Shown: piece by piece, positions 6,957 through 12,756 of the stretch
Layout of the letters: each line of letters begins with the position of its first letter
Numbering within the stretch: position 1 is the stretch's first letter
Origin: Verrucomicrobiaceae bacterium
GTDB taxonomy: Bacteria > Verrucomicrobiota > Verrucomicrobiia > Verrucomicrobiales > Verrucomicrobiaceae
Direction: 5' to 3'
Assembly: GCA_021151605.1 (NCBI GenBank)
Contig: JAGKWZ010000177.1
Span: 1-12,756 of the forward strand
Length of the DNA: 12,756 nt
Made by a program: the position numbers and the translations under genes
The notes under the pieces: generated by a model
The model's input: only the letters and a program-made list of their open reading frames with translations
Databases searched by the model: none
Told to the model about the DNA's origin: nothing

Positions 6957-7526
6957 TCAAGGTGGCGGCAGTGGCACGTCGTTGCTCACTGCTGGCCCTC
7001 GGACGGTTGGGGCTGGCATGGCGTTGTTGATGCTGGGTGGCGGTAGAAGTGGCGTAGCTGCGGGGGCATGAGCTGGCTGAGCCTGACGGACCTGCTGAGC
7101 AGGATCGGCAGGCGCGGCCGATGCTTCACTCTGGCTCACCCAGCCGGCGATGTCGCCTTTTTGGAGTTGGACGCGGGTCTTGTCCATGGTGGCACCGGGC
7201 TGGACTTTGCGGACCTTGATGCCTTGCTCGTTCTCGCTGCCGATGCGCGCTTCAGTGAACTGCGTGGTCGTGCGGTCGAGCAGGATGGCGACGAATTGCC
7301 CGTCAATCTCGTAGGTGCCGGCGAGGCTGAGATTGTCCGTGAAGATCGGGCCCGTGGGTGCATCGGGAGATGGCAGATCCTTGGTGGTGAAGACGCTGCG
7401 CTCCCAGAGTGCGGCGTAGGTTTCCAAAGGTGGAAAGGGCACAGGTGTCTCCTCAGCGTGACTGATGAGCGTCACAGCGATCAAGCTGAGAACTGAGAGC
7501 TGAGAACTGAGAACTGGAAATTTCAT
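6957..7526 (-). CDS. Periplasmic PilP/GspC-like T2SS protein
   Basis: This 189-residue protein has a Sec signal peptide (MKFP start, hydrophobic core, likely cleavage after SHA at residue 24). A short domain follows at about residues 35-130, containing LETYAALWERSVF, then FTDNLSLAGTYEIDGQFVAILLD and LQKGDIAGWV. The tail, 135-189, is rich in Pro, Ala and Gln and is probably disordered. Its place directly after gspL-gspM, with an ATGA stop/start overlap with gspM, and the pattern of a short linker, a (S)VF motif and a small beta domain suggest the role of PilP or the HR domain of GspC. Such proteins link the inner-membrane platform to the secretin. There is no transmembrane anchor or PDZ domain, so it is not a standard GspC. 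The long in-frame extension up to 7937 overlaps gspM and is spurious. The signal peptide is partly encoded by a heptamer array. Confidence 0.6.
   Translation of the reverse strand: MKFPVLSSQLSVLSLIAVTLISHAEETPVPFPPLETYAALWERSVFTTKDLPSPDAPTGPIFTDNLSLAGTYEIDGQFVAILLDRTTTQFTEARIGSENEQGIKVRKVQPGATMDKTRVQLQKGDIAGWVSQSEASAAPADPAQQVRQAQPAHAPAATPLLPPPSINNAMPAPTVRGPAVSNDVPLPPP
7485..7518. repeat. Heptamer array RCTGAGA inside a signal-peptide coding sequence
   Basis: Four consecutive exact units of RCTGAGA (plus strand, 7485-7512) and a decayed fifth occur. Read on the minus strand they encode residues 5 to about 15 of the PilP/GspC-like protein. Three units equal seven codons, so the peptide shows a 7-residue periodicity (VLSSQLSVLS). 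Confidence 0.75.
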
Positions 7527-8110
7527 GGCGTGTTGGCTTTGGAAATCTTCGCGGAGGCTTTCTCGCGGTAAAACTGGGTGATCTCGGCCTCGACGTTCAC
7601 GGTCTTGCCTTCGCCAGCGGGGGTGATTTGCAGGCGAGTGATGCCGAGGAAGCCTTCTGGGGCTTGGAGCTTGTGCATCCACTGGAAGAGCGGCTGTTCT
7701 TTGACCTTGGTGAGGATGATTTTGACGGAGGCATGATCGAAGTAGCCACCTTCTTCCTCCAGCGGCAGTCCATCGGGGCCGAGGGCTTTCACGGGCTCGA
7801 GGAATTGCCGGTCTGTGAGAGTCAGGGAGAGCTGGTCGGCTTCTTTTTGGATGGTCTCCAGCAGGCGTGTGGATGCCTCCTGGCGTGAGGTGAAGCTGGG
7901 CACTTGCTTGTCCAGCCAGTCGTGGCGGCGCTGCCATTCGCTGCCTTGGGCGATGGCTTCGTTCATTTCGATGATGCGTGTGCGGAGGCCGTCGTTTTCT
8001 TCGAGGATGGCCATGTAATGCTTGATGCCCATGGCCACGGCGCCACCGCCGATGATGACGAGGAAGAGCACGCCAAAGACTGTGAGGAGTATTTTCTCAC
8101 TGCGCTTCAT
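7523..8110 (-). CDS. gspM: T2SS assembly-platform protein GspM (PilO-like)
   Basis: This 195-residue bitopic inner-membrane protein has a short cytoplasmic N-terminus (MKRSEK), a membrane helix at about 7-29, a periplasmic coiled-coil stretch near 32-100 and a C-terminal alpha/beta domain (about 105-185). This is the build of GspM/PilO, which pairs with GspL/PilN in the platform. Sequence similarity to textbook GspM is low; topology, size and operon position carry the call. Its ATG overlaps the TGA of gspL, and its own TGA overlaps the ATG of the next gene (ATGA in both cases), so translation of the three is probably coupled. Confidence 0.75.
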   Translation of the reverse strand: MKRSEKILLTVFGVLFLVIIGGGAVAMGIKHYMAILEENDGLRTRIIEMNEAIAQGSEWQRRHDWLDKQVPSFTSRQEASTRLLETIQKEADQLSLTLTDRQFLEPVKALGPDGLPLEEEGGYFDHASVKIILTKVKEQPLFQWMHKLQAPEGFLGITRLQITPAGEGKTVNVEAEITQFYREKASAKISKANTP

Positions 8111-9327
8111 TGCTGGGCTTCTCCTTTCAGTTCAAAGGTGGCGGTGTTGTCGCTGGCGATCTGCGGCGCGGGTGTTTCAAATGCGTAGCGGCTGAGCGCT
8201 TCCACCTCGGTGATCTCCTTTGCGTATTGCAGGGCCAACGATGGCGAAGCGGTGCGTCCGCGCAGCGCCAGGCTGGTGGGTGTCCACTCAAAGCTGGTCA
8301 TGCCGACTTCGGTGCTGGAGCTTGGGCTCATGATGTCGAGCAGCACCTGCATCGGCCCGGCGCTGGGATCGACGGCTGGTGCGGCCTCGATCCAGGCTTT
8401 CTTCTGATCCAGCACTTGCGATGCACGCGGCGTGAGATCGGCGATCTTATCCCGCAGCATGTCGCGCTCGCGAGTGACAGTGGTGATGAGCACCATCATG
8501 ACGGCGATGCAGGCGGCCAAAGCGAGCCCGATGCTGAGCGCGGTGACACGGGTGCGTGCGCTGGCCTGAGCGCGTTGACGTGCGGCGAGGATGTCCGCTG
8601 GGACAAGCGTGCTGCTGTCCTTCGCTGGCAAACGCGGCGCGGGGATGCTTTCGCGGCGGGCAGGCAGTCCGGTGATGCGCTCGATTTGCGCGACATCGCC
8701 TTCGTCATCGAGCCAGAGGACGATGCTGTCCACCTTGCCGAGCACCCTTTGGAAACCGAGCTGGAGACAAAGATGGTTCAGCTCGCTCAGCGCGCGTTCA
8801 TCCAGCCGATGCGCAGAAAGCGGGCTGCAATAGACGATGTGGCTGCCATTCGTGATGGTCACGACGAGGCGGCTCATCTCACGCTGGAGGATGATGCTGT
8901 CGGCGGGCAGGTCGCGGCATTGAGCGCTGAGCACGACTTCATCCGGCAGGCGGAGCATGTCCCAGAGCGGCGCTGCCTGCTCTTTCAGTGCGAGGATGCA
9001 GGTGAGATGCGCGCCGTCCTTTTCCTGAATGCGGCGGACTTGCAGGCCGTGCTCGGGATCTGTCACACGCACGCCGATGCGCTCCAGATGCAGCAGCGCC
9101 ATGTCACGCAGATGCTCAGGCATGCCATGCAGCCAGGCTGGTAAAACCCAGGCGTGTGAGGCAGGCAGGGCGAGCACTCGGCGGCGGGCTTCTTTGGCAA
9201 AGACGCCTGCGCTTTGGCCGAAGTCGGCGGCGTGCGCACAGGCAGCGCCCTCCATGCCGGTCCAGCGGGACCAGCCGCCCGCTCCGGGGAGCAGGAGATC
9301 GTGTGTGGGTTTGCGATTACGAGCCAT
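8107..9327 (-). CDS. gspL: T2SS assembly-platform protein GspL
   Basis: This 406-residue protein has a large cytoplasmic region (1 to about 258), one membrane helix at about 261-284, a short coiled coil (RERDMLRDKIADL) and a small periplasmic alpha/beta domain near 320-400. That order matches GspL, whose cytoplasmic actin-like domain binds the ATPase GspE and whose periplasmic domain pairs with GspM. The cytoplasmic part lacks obvious ATP-binding motifs, as usual for GspL. The start MARNRKP at 9327 overlaps the gspK stop by 11 bases. An upstream in-frame extension to 9447 lies wholly inside gspK and reads as low-complexity, so it is rejected. Confidence 0.78.
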   Translation of the reverse strand: MARNRKPTHDLLLPGAGGWSRWTGMEGAACAHAADFGQSAGVFAKEARRRVLALPASHAWVLPAWLHGMPEHLRDMALLHLERIGVRVTDPEHGLQVRRIQEKDGAHLTCILALKEQAAPLWDMLRLPDEVVLSAQCRDLPADSIILQREMSRLVVTITNGSHIVYCSPLSAHRLDERALSELNHLCLQLGFQRVLGKVDSIVLWLDDEGDVAQIERITGLPARRESIPAPRLPAKDSSTLVPADILAARQRAQASARTRVTALSIGLALAACIAVMMVLITTVTRERDMLRDKIADLTPRASQVLDQKKAWIEAAPAVDPSAGPMQVLLDIMSPSSSTEVGMTSFEWTPTSLALRGRTASPSLALQYAKEITEVEALSRYAFETPAPQIASDNTATFELKGEAQQ

Positions 9328-10255
9328 GAGAAGAAAGGGGAAGTTCGCCGCGCCAGATGGCTTTTTGGTTCTGCACGATGAGCACGAGGCGGCGACGGAT
9401 GTCGCCAAAGTAGCCGGTGCTTTCGAGACGCTTGATGGGACCGGCAAATTGAATCCAGCGCGTCAGCAGTTCGACGGTCTGGGGCTGATAAACTCCGAGA
9501 AGCTGAGCCACCTGGACGGGCGAGCCGAGTCGGTTGTCATCACGGGTGTGCATCGCGCCGTCTTTGCCAGCGCGGAGGGTCAAAAGCGGTGTCACGCGCT
9601 CGATGGGCACATTCGCGATGAGGGCGATGAGCTCGGCGCGGGCTTCGTTTACATCGACACGGCCATCGCCCATGACGGTGAACCACTCACGCCAGTCGGG
9701 ACGCATGACATTGATGGTATCCATGCCGCGCACCATGAGCATCTCTTCGATCTCGCGGAAGGGTTTGTTGAAGGGCACACCTTCCATGCCGACTTTTTGA
9801 TAGTCACGCTTCTCTGCACCATGCAGGCTTACTTTGTCGTCTTCGTCGATCCAGTCGCGAAGTGCGTCGATGAGTGCGCCGCTTTGCTGAGGATTCAGCC
9901 CCCAGGCACCGAACAAACGAGGCAGCAGCACTTTGTCGCCGCTGGCGAGCAGCACGTTGATGTTCAGCCGCGCTTCTTCGGTGGTGAGTTTTACATCGTA
10001 GCCACCACCTTCAGGGGAGGTGTAGTGCAGCAAGCCATCGTCCATCTGAATGGCCGGATGCCGTGCCACTTCGAGCCCCATCTGTGCGAGCCGTTTGGCA
10101 AAGGTGCGTCCACGAAGCTCCCGCGTGGCCTGCGTGTCGGACTGGAGAGCCTTGGCCCCCGCAAGCACCACCATCCCCATGACCGCGATCATCCAAAACA
10201 CCGCGATGAGGGCGGAGCCGGAGGTGAAGCGGGGTTTGGAAGCGGTGAGACGCAT
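9317..10255 (-). CDS. gspK: T2SS minor pseudopilin GspK
   Basis: This 312-residue protein is the largest minor pseudopilin, thought to cap the pseudopilus tip with I and J. The N-terminal prepilin-type segment is TSGSALIAVFWMIAVMGMVV (about 11-30), with processing expected after Gly13. There is no Glu at +5, as is common in this subunit. Family marks follow: EARLNINVLL (95-104), DWIDEDD (134-140), PFREIEEMLMVRGM (165-178) and a second helix-hairpin-like DGRVDVNEARAELI. The ATG lies 3 bases after the gspJ stop, and the stop overlaps gspL. Nothing in it looks damaged, unlike its two upstream neighbours. Confidence 0.92.
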   Translation of the reverse strand: MRLTASKPRFTSGSALIAVFWMIAVMGMVVLAGAKALQSDTQATRELRGRTFAKRLAQMGLEVARHPAIQMDDGLLHYTSPEGGGYDVKLTTEEARLNINVLLASGDKVLLPRLFGAWGLNPQQSGALIDALRDWIDEDDKVSLHGAEKRDYQKVGMEGVPFNKPFREIEEMLMVRGMDTINVMRPDWREWFTVMGDGRVDVNEARAELIALIANVPIERVTPLLTLRAGKDGAMHTRDDNRLGSPVQVAQLLGVYQPQTVELLTRWIQFAGPIKRLESTGYFGDIRRRLVLIVQNQKAIWRGELPLSSHGS

Positions 10256-10258
10256 GGG

Positions 10259-10963
10259 TCAGGAGAGTGGTCCGCACAGTCCTCTGTGCGGAACGAAGGC
10301 CGAGAGACTTGCGTGGATCGAAGATGACATGAAGTCCGAGCGGGATGCTTTGGTTGGATTGAGGATGCTGCGTGCGCTCGTTCCGCACAGGGGACTGTGC
10401 GGACCACTTTGCGCGCCAAGCCCTGCTGTCCTCGGTGCCAAGTCATTCGCGATCCAGTAGGTGAACTCATACTCCCTCGGGTCTTTGAGGAACTGGAAGT
10501 GGAGCTTCATGTACAAAGGAGGCGCGGGGCGCTTGTCGGCGTCCCAGGTGGCGAACCAGCGCTTCTTTTCGGTGTCGTAGAACTCCCAGCGGAACTCTTT
10601 GAGGCCATCCAGCAAGGTCAGCTCGGCGATCTGGGAGTAGGCGTCGAAGGCGTTGGGTTTTTCGAGGCGCTTTAAGTGGCGGACGTTGAGCTTCAGGCTG
10701 CCGGTTTCTTGGCCGCGAACGACGGCGAACTCGACGGCATCAGCCAGCCGGACGCCGCGTGTCCAGACGAAGGGCACCTGGCCGCCTTCGATGAGGAGAT
10801 TGCCACCGGCGCCGCGTTTGGCCTTTTCCAAACCGCAGCTGAGGCGGATGCCGGGAGGCAGGTTTTCCAAATAGTCGCGCCAGGCGGCGGTGAAGTTGGT
10901 GAGGCGGGTCTCGGAGGGCGTCGATGCCGTCGGAGGTTTTGGGGAAGCTGATGGTGCGTGGTT
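10259..10963 (-). pseudogene. gspJ: gspJ, C-terminal part in shifted frame, ending in a repeat-encoded tail
   Basis: This open frame runs from just after a TGA at 10964-10966 and continues the protein begun at 11159 in the +1 frame. It has no credible start of its own: the first start-type codon is a TTG at 10870 inside a folded region, and there is no prepilin signal. It encodes SETRLTNFTAAWRDYLENL, then the beta-rich body with the GspJ-like ending LTLLDGLKEFRWEFYDTEKK, then W and PPLYMKLHFQF. The natural domain seems to finish near YWIANDLAPR. The last 48 or so codons read through a 141-bp palindromic element, giving a tail unrelated to GspJ, and stop 3 bases before gspK. If the frameshift is a sequencing error, the joined protein would be about 299 residues. 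Confidence 0.75.
10267..10407. repeat. 141-bp element with 30-bp inverted ends (MITE/BIME-like)
   Basis: The two ends, 10267-10296 and 10378-10407, are reverse complements at 29 of 30 positions. Each end is itself a hairpin: TCCGCACAG and CTGTGCGGA around a 4-nt loop. The 81-bp centre has no gene. No clear target-site duplication is seen at the edges. It lies in the 3' part of gspJ and is translated as its tail. This could be a non-autonomous mobile element or a paired REP (BIME) element moved by a REP-associated transposase elsewhere in the genome. Confidence 0.85.
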
Positions 10964-11159
10964 TCAGCTCGGGCTGGTGAGCGACCTCGGCGAGCACGGA
11001 CTCTAGCACGCGCAGCACCTGGGCTTCCTGGCGGGAGCTTTTTGTCGTTTGGGCGATCTGATCCAAAGCCCGCGTCATGCCGACCGCGACAATGCTGAAG
11101 AGCGCCATCGCGAGGATGATCTCGAGCAACGCGAAGCCACCGTAGAACGAGTTTTCCAA
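10740..11159 (-). pseudogene. gspJ: gspJ, N-terminal part before the frameshift
   Basis: The open frame gives 139 residues from a TTG at 11159. The leader is LENSFYGG, cleaved after Gly8, followed by a type IV prepilin helix FALLEIILAMALFSIVAVGM with Glu at +5. Residues to about 90 (QVLRVLESVLAEVAH, then SFPKTSDGID) look genuine. After that the frame turns into an Arg-rich, His-rich run typical of a wrong frame, while the +1 frame takes up GspJ-like sequence. The likely cause is one extra base in the GGG run at 10916-10918: removing one base joins GIDA to SETRLTNF. The start codon and most of the leader lie inside a 61-bp palindromic repeat, so the original start may have been replaced. Order G-H-J-K and the far C-terminus support GspJ over GspI. 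Confidence 0.75.
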
Positions 11160-11201
11160 CTCGTTCGGGCTCTGAAAACGAGTTGAAAAACTCGTTCTAC
11201 G
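11141..11201. repeat. 61-bp two-level palindrome at the gspH-gspJ junction
   Basis: The arms 11141-11165 and 11177-11201 are reverse complements at 24 of 25 positions around an 11-nt centre. Each arm is also a hairpin: AACGAGTT and AACTCGTT around TTCC (left) or GAAA (right). The TAG stop of the gspH-like gene (11197-11199) and the TTG start of gspJ (11157-11159) both lie inside it. No target duplication is visible. Confidence 0.9.
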
Positions 11202-11433
11202 TGATGGCGTCCTGCAAAGTCTTGCGTGCAGTGGATTCGATCTCGGAGGCGGTGCGTTTCAGCCGTGCCTGATCCTGCAAGCCCGTGACAGACAGCGTAG
11301 CGATGCCGAGAAGCAACATGCAGAGACCCAGAGCGATACAAATCTCGACAAGCGTGAAACCGGAATGACGAAAGCCAAGCTCGCTGCCGAACTTGGTTTT
11401 CGTTTGCTTCATGAATGTCTGGAGATTCGTCAT
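11197..11433 (-). CDS. gspH: Short GspH-like pseudopilin, probably truncated
   Basis: This 78-residue protein has a leader of 25 residues, a prepilin peptidase site (SG then FTLVE, Gly25/Phe26, Glu30 at +5) and a membrane helix to about residue 48. A soluble helix (QDQARLKRTASEIESTARKT) then ends abruptly at AIT. Mature length would be about 53 residues, whereas GspH and GspI normally continue into a globular beta domain. The stop TAG is contributed by the 61-bp palindrome inserted here, so the C-terminal domain appears lost. GspI is the alternative identity. The ATG at 11433 lies in a heptamer array; Met8 at 11412 could also start. It follows gspG by 37 bp. Confidence 0.7.
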   Translation of the reverse strand: MTNLQTFMKQTKTKFGSELGFRHSGFTLVEICIALGLCMLLLGIATLSVTGLQDQARLKRTASEIESTARKTLQDAIT

Positions 11434-11454
11434 TCGGTTTTAGTCATTCGTCAT
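11427..11454. repeat. Heptamer array over the gspH start codon
   Basis: Four 7-bp units related to TCGTCAT (plus strand) span 11427-11454. The first and last are identical and the middle two are diverged. The ATG of the gspH-like gene is part of the first unit, and the rest fills most of the 37-bp gspG-gspH gap. Confidence 0.6.
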
Positions 11455-11470
11455 TTCAGCCGAAGGCGGT

Positions 11471-11950
11471 TCAAAGGTCCCAATTCCCGATGTCATCGGC
11501 CGTTTCTGGCAGGCCATCAGGACCGGCGGAGAAGACATCGAAGCCGCCTTTGTCCTTCGTGCCGGGGCGGCGGTAGTGGTAGGGGTTGCCCCAGGAGTCG
11601 AGGAGTGGCTTTTTGAGCTTGTTGGTCCAGTTTTGTGGCGTCGGACGGCTCGAAGGCTTGGTCACGAGGGCCATCAATCCTTGCTCGGTGGTGGGCAGGA
11701 AGGTGTTATCGACTTCATAACCACGAAGGGCGGCGGTGAGGGCGTTGAGGTCGGCTTTGGCACGGGTGCGTTTGCCGGAGCTGGTGACATCTCCAAGCGA
11801 GTAAATGCCAGCACCGACGAGCAGGGCGATGATGCCGAGGACGAGCATTATCTCGACGAGGGTGAAGCCTTTGGAGCTGGGCGCAGGGTGCAGGGTACTG
11901 GGAGCCAGAAGGCTCCGGTGCTTGGTTTGGCGTAGGTTCGTGTGTTTCAT
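11471..11950 (-). CDS. gspG: T2SS major pseudopilin GspG
   Basis: This 159-residue protein is the main subunit of the pseudopilus that drives secretion through the outer-membrane secretin. The prepilin cleavage site is SSKG|FTLVE (Gly28/Phe29, Glu33 at +5), followed by the helix IMLVLGIIALLVGAG. The GspG body follows with ADLNALTAALRGYEVDN, LPTTEQGLMALV, LLDSWGNPYHYRRPG, and the C-terminal calcium-type loop FDVFSAGPDGLPETADDIGNW. The protein is complete and looks functional. The 28-residue leader is longer than in many homologues and its second half (about 15-26) is encoded by a heptamer array. It is 69 bp downstream of gspF. No Shine-Dalgarno precedes it. Confidence 0.95.
   Translation of the reverse strand: MKHTNLRQTKHRSLLAPSTLHPAPSSKGFTLVEIMLVLGIIALLVGAGIYSLGDVTSSGKRTRAKADLNALTAALRGYEVDNTFLPTTEQGLMALVTKPSSRPTPQNWTNKLKKPLLDSWGNPYHYRRPGTKDKGGFDVFSAGPDGLPETADDIGNWDL
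11874..11908. repeat. Heptamer array in the gspG leader
   Basis: Five consecutive 7-bp units of the type GNGCAGG (plus strand) cover 11874-11908, each differing from its neighbour by one to four bases. They encode roughly residues 15-26 of the GspG prepilin leader, just ahead of the processing site. Confidence 0.6.
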
Positions 11951-11990
11951 CGTTTTTCGAGGTGTTTGGGAAGAGTTGGGTTTGTTGCTG

Positions 11991-12018
11991 GCACCATGCT
12001 CGCTGCTCCATGCGCCCT
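11991..12018. repeat. Heptamer array between gspF and gspG
   Basis: Four degenerate 7-bp units of the type GCNCCNT (plus strand) abut the gspF stop codon, in the 69-bp gap before gspG. They are non-coding. Period and degeneracy match the other arrays of the window. Confidence 0.5.
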
Positions 12019-12019
12019 G

Positions 12020-12756
12020 CTATTTGCTGATGTTGCCGATGGTTTGGAAGATGGCGGTCATCATGAGGTAGGCCATGGTGCCGACGAGGCCGGCCATGAG
12101 GAAGACAATCGCGGGTTGGGCCAGGGCGGTGAGCTTTTCGATCTTCTTGCCGAGGTCGCGATCAAAGCGCTCGGCAGCTTTGGCGAGCGCTGCAGACATG
12201 TCGCCGGTCTGCTCGCCGACGTTCACCATGTCCAGCAGCAGCGGCGGGAAGAGGCCGCTGCGATCCAGAGCGCGGGAGAGGCTCATGCCTTCGGCGACGT
12301 GGGCCATGACACCTTCGAATTCCTTGTTGAAGTGAGGGTTTTCAATCGCCTGCTGGGTGAGCTGCATGGCATGAACCATGGGCAGACCATTGCCGAGAAG
12401 GTTCGCCATGGTCTCCAGCATCTGGACGAAGAACCGTGTGCGCAGGACTTCGCCGAACAAGGGCAGGCGGAGCTTGAAGCGTGCCCAGGGGATCTGTGCT
12501 TCGGGGCGCTTCAGCCAAGCTTTGGCGACGATCACGAGCGCGACGATGCCCATGAGAATCATCCACCAAGTGGCTTTCAGCAGGTCGCTGAACTTCATGA
12601 TCATCTGCGCCGCGACGGGCAAGCTGCCGCCCGTGCTGTCCATGAGCTCCATGAGCTGCGGGATGAGGTAAACGATGAACAAAAGCGTGACCGCGACAGC
12701 GGCGGTGACGAGGAAGGCTGGATAAATGAGGGCGAAGAGCACCTTCGACCTCAGCG
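12020..12756 (-). CDS. gspF: T2SS inner-membrane platform protein GspF, N-terminus outside window
   Basis: This is the C-terminal part (about 245 residues) of the polytopic platform protein GspF/PilC, which couples the GspE ATPase to pseudopilus assembly. It begins in frame at the window edge with LRSKVLFALIYPAF, so the GTG at 12742 is internal, not a start. The first long membrane region (ALIYPAFLVTAAVAVTLLFI) is followed by IPQLMELMDSTGGSLP, a second helix, and the second T2SSF domain, LPLFGEVLRTRFFVQMLETM. Then come NLLGNGLPMVHAM, LLLDMVNVGEQTGDMSAAL and a last helix (IVFLMAGLVGTMAYLMMTAIF) ending at ISK. gspE and gspD would be expected further right. Confidence 0.94.
   Translation of the reverse strand, partial: LRSKVLFALIYPAFLVTAAVAVTLLFIVYLIPQLMELMDSTGGSLPVAAQMIMKFSDLLKATWWMILMGIVALVIVAKAWLKRPEAQIPWARFKLRLPLFGEVLRTRFFVQMLETMANLLGNGLPMVHAMQLTQQAIENPHFNKEFEGVMAHVAEGMSLSRALDRSGLFPPLLLDMVNVGEQTGDMSAALAKAAERFDRDLGKKIEKLTALAQPAIVFLMAGLVGTMAYLMMTAIFQTIGNISK

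Noticed and set aside
7527..7937. N-terminal extension of the PilP/GspC-like frame
   Set aside because: It is Arg/Pro/His-rich, lies entirely inside gspM in another frame, and the ATG at 7526 begins a proper signal peptide.
9328..9447. 40-codon upstream extension of gspL
   Set aside because: It overlaps gspK completely and is low-complexity; the ATG at 9327 gives the normal short overlap.
8110..10327. Long plus-strand frames (344 and 432 codons) across the T2SS genes
   Set aside because: They lie opposite gspL and gspK, which have coherent topology and motifs, and show no recognisable protein features.

Overview
The window looks like chromosomal DNA from a member of the Verrucomicrobiota (Prosthecobacter/Verrucomicrobium-like), at moderate confidence. 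The basis is GC-rich coding DNA, genes with almost no Shine-Dalgarno sequences, a cyanobacterial/PVC-style glucose-6-phosphate isomerase, and a PVC-style type II secretion (T2SS) gene order. This is inference; no database search was possible.

Layout. (1) 1-1385, minus: pgi (glucose-6-phosphate isomerase), with its C-terminus cut by the window edge. (2) 1504-1578, minus: tRNA-Thr(UGU). (3) 1740-4190, plus: a large HerA/FtsK-superfamily ATPase with C-terminal coiled coils, possibly read from a leaderless promoter. (4) 4191-4561: convergent, gene-free DNA full of short palindromes and one heptamer array. (5) 4562-6802, minus: a two-gene unit of a DUF318/UPF0718 permease followed by a DUF1980/UPF0703 membrane protein carrying a 90-residue His/Cys-rich insert, a probable metal-handling pair. 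(6) 6957-12756, minus: a T2SS operon in the order gspF (partial), gspG, a truncated gspH-like pseudopilin, frameshifted gspJ, gspK, gspL, gspM and a small periplasmic PilP/GspC-like protein. Its genes are packed with 4- to 11-base overlaps or gaps of a few bases in the K-L-M-C part.

The T2SS operon encodes the inner-membrane platform (F, L, M), the pseudopilus (G, H, J, K) and a candidate connector to the secretin. The secretin (D) and the ATPase (E) are not in the window. E would be expected just upstream of gspF, beyond the right edge.

The most unusual feature is the repeat content of the same operon. Two different two-level palindromic elements (61 bp at 11141-11201 and 141 bp at 10267-10407) sit at gene junctions. 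The first supplies the stop codon of the gspH-like gene and the start codon and leader of gspJ. The second supplies about 48 codons at the end of gspJ. Independently, arrays of degenerate 7-bp repeats lie at or just before the translation starts or leader-coding parts of several T2SS genes. The pseudopilin region gspH-gspJ therefore looks remodelled, and perhaps inactivated, by small repeats.
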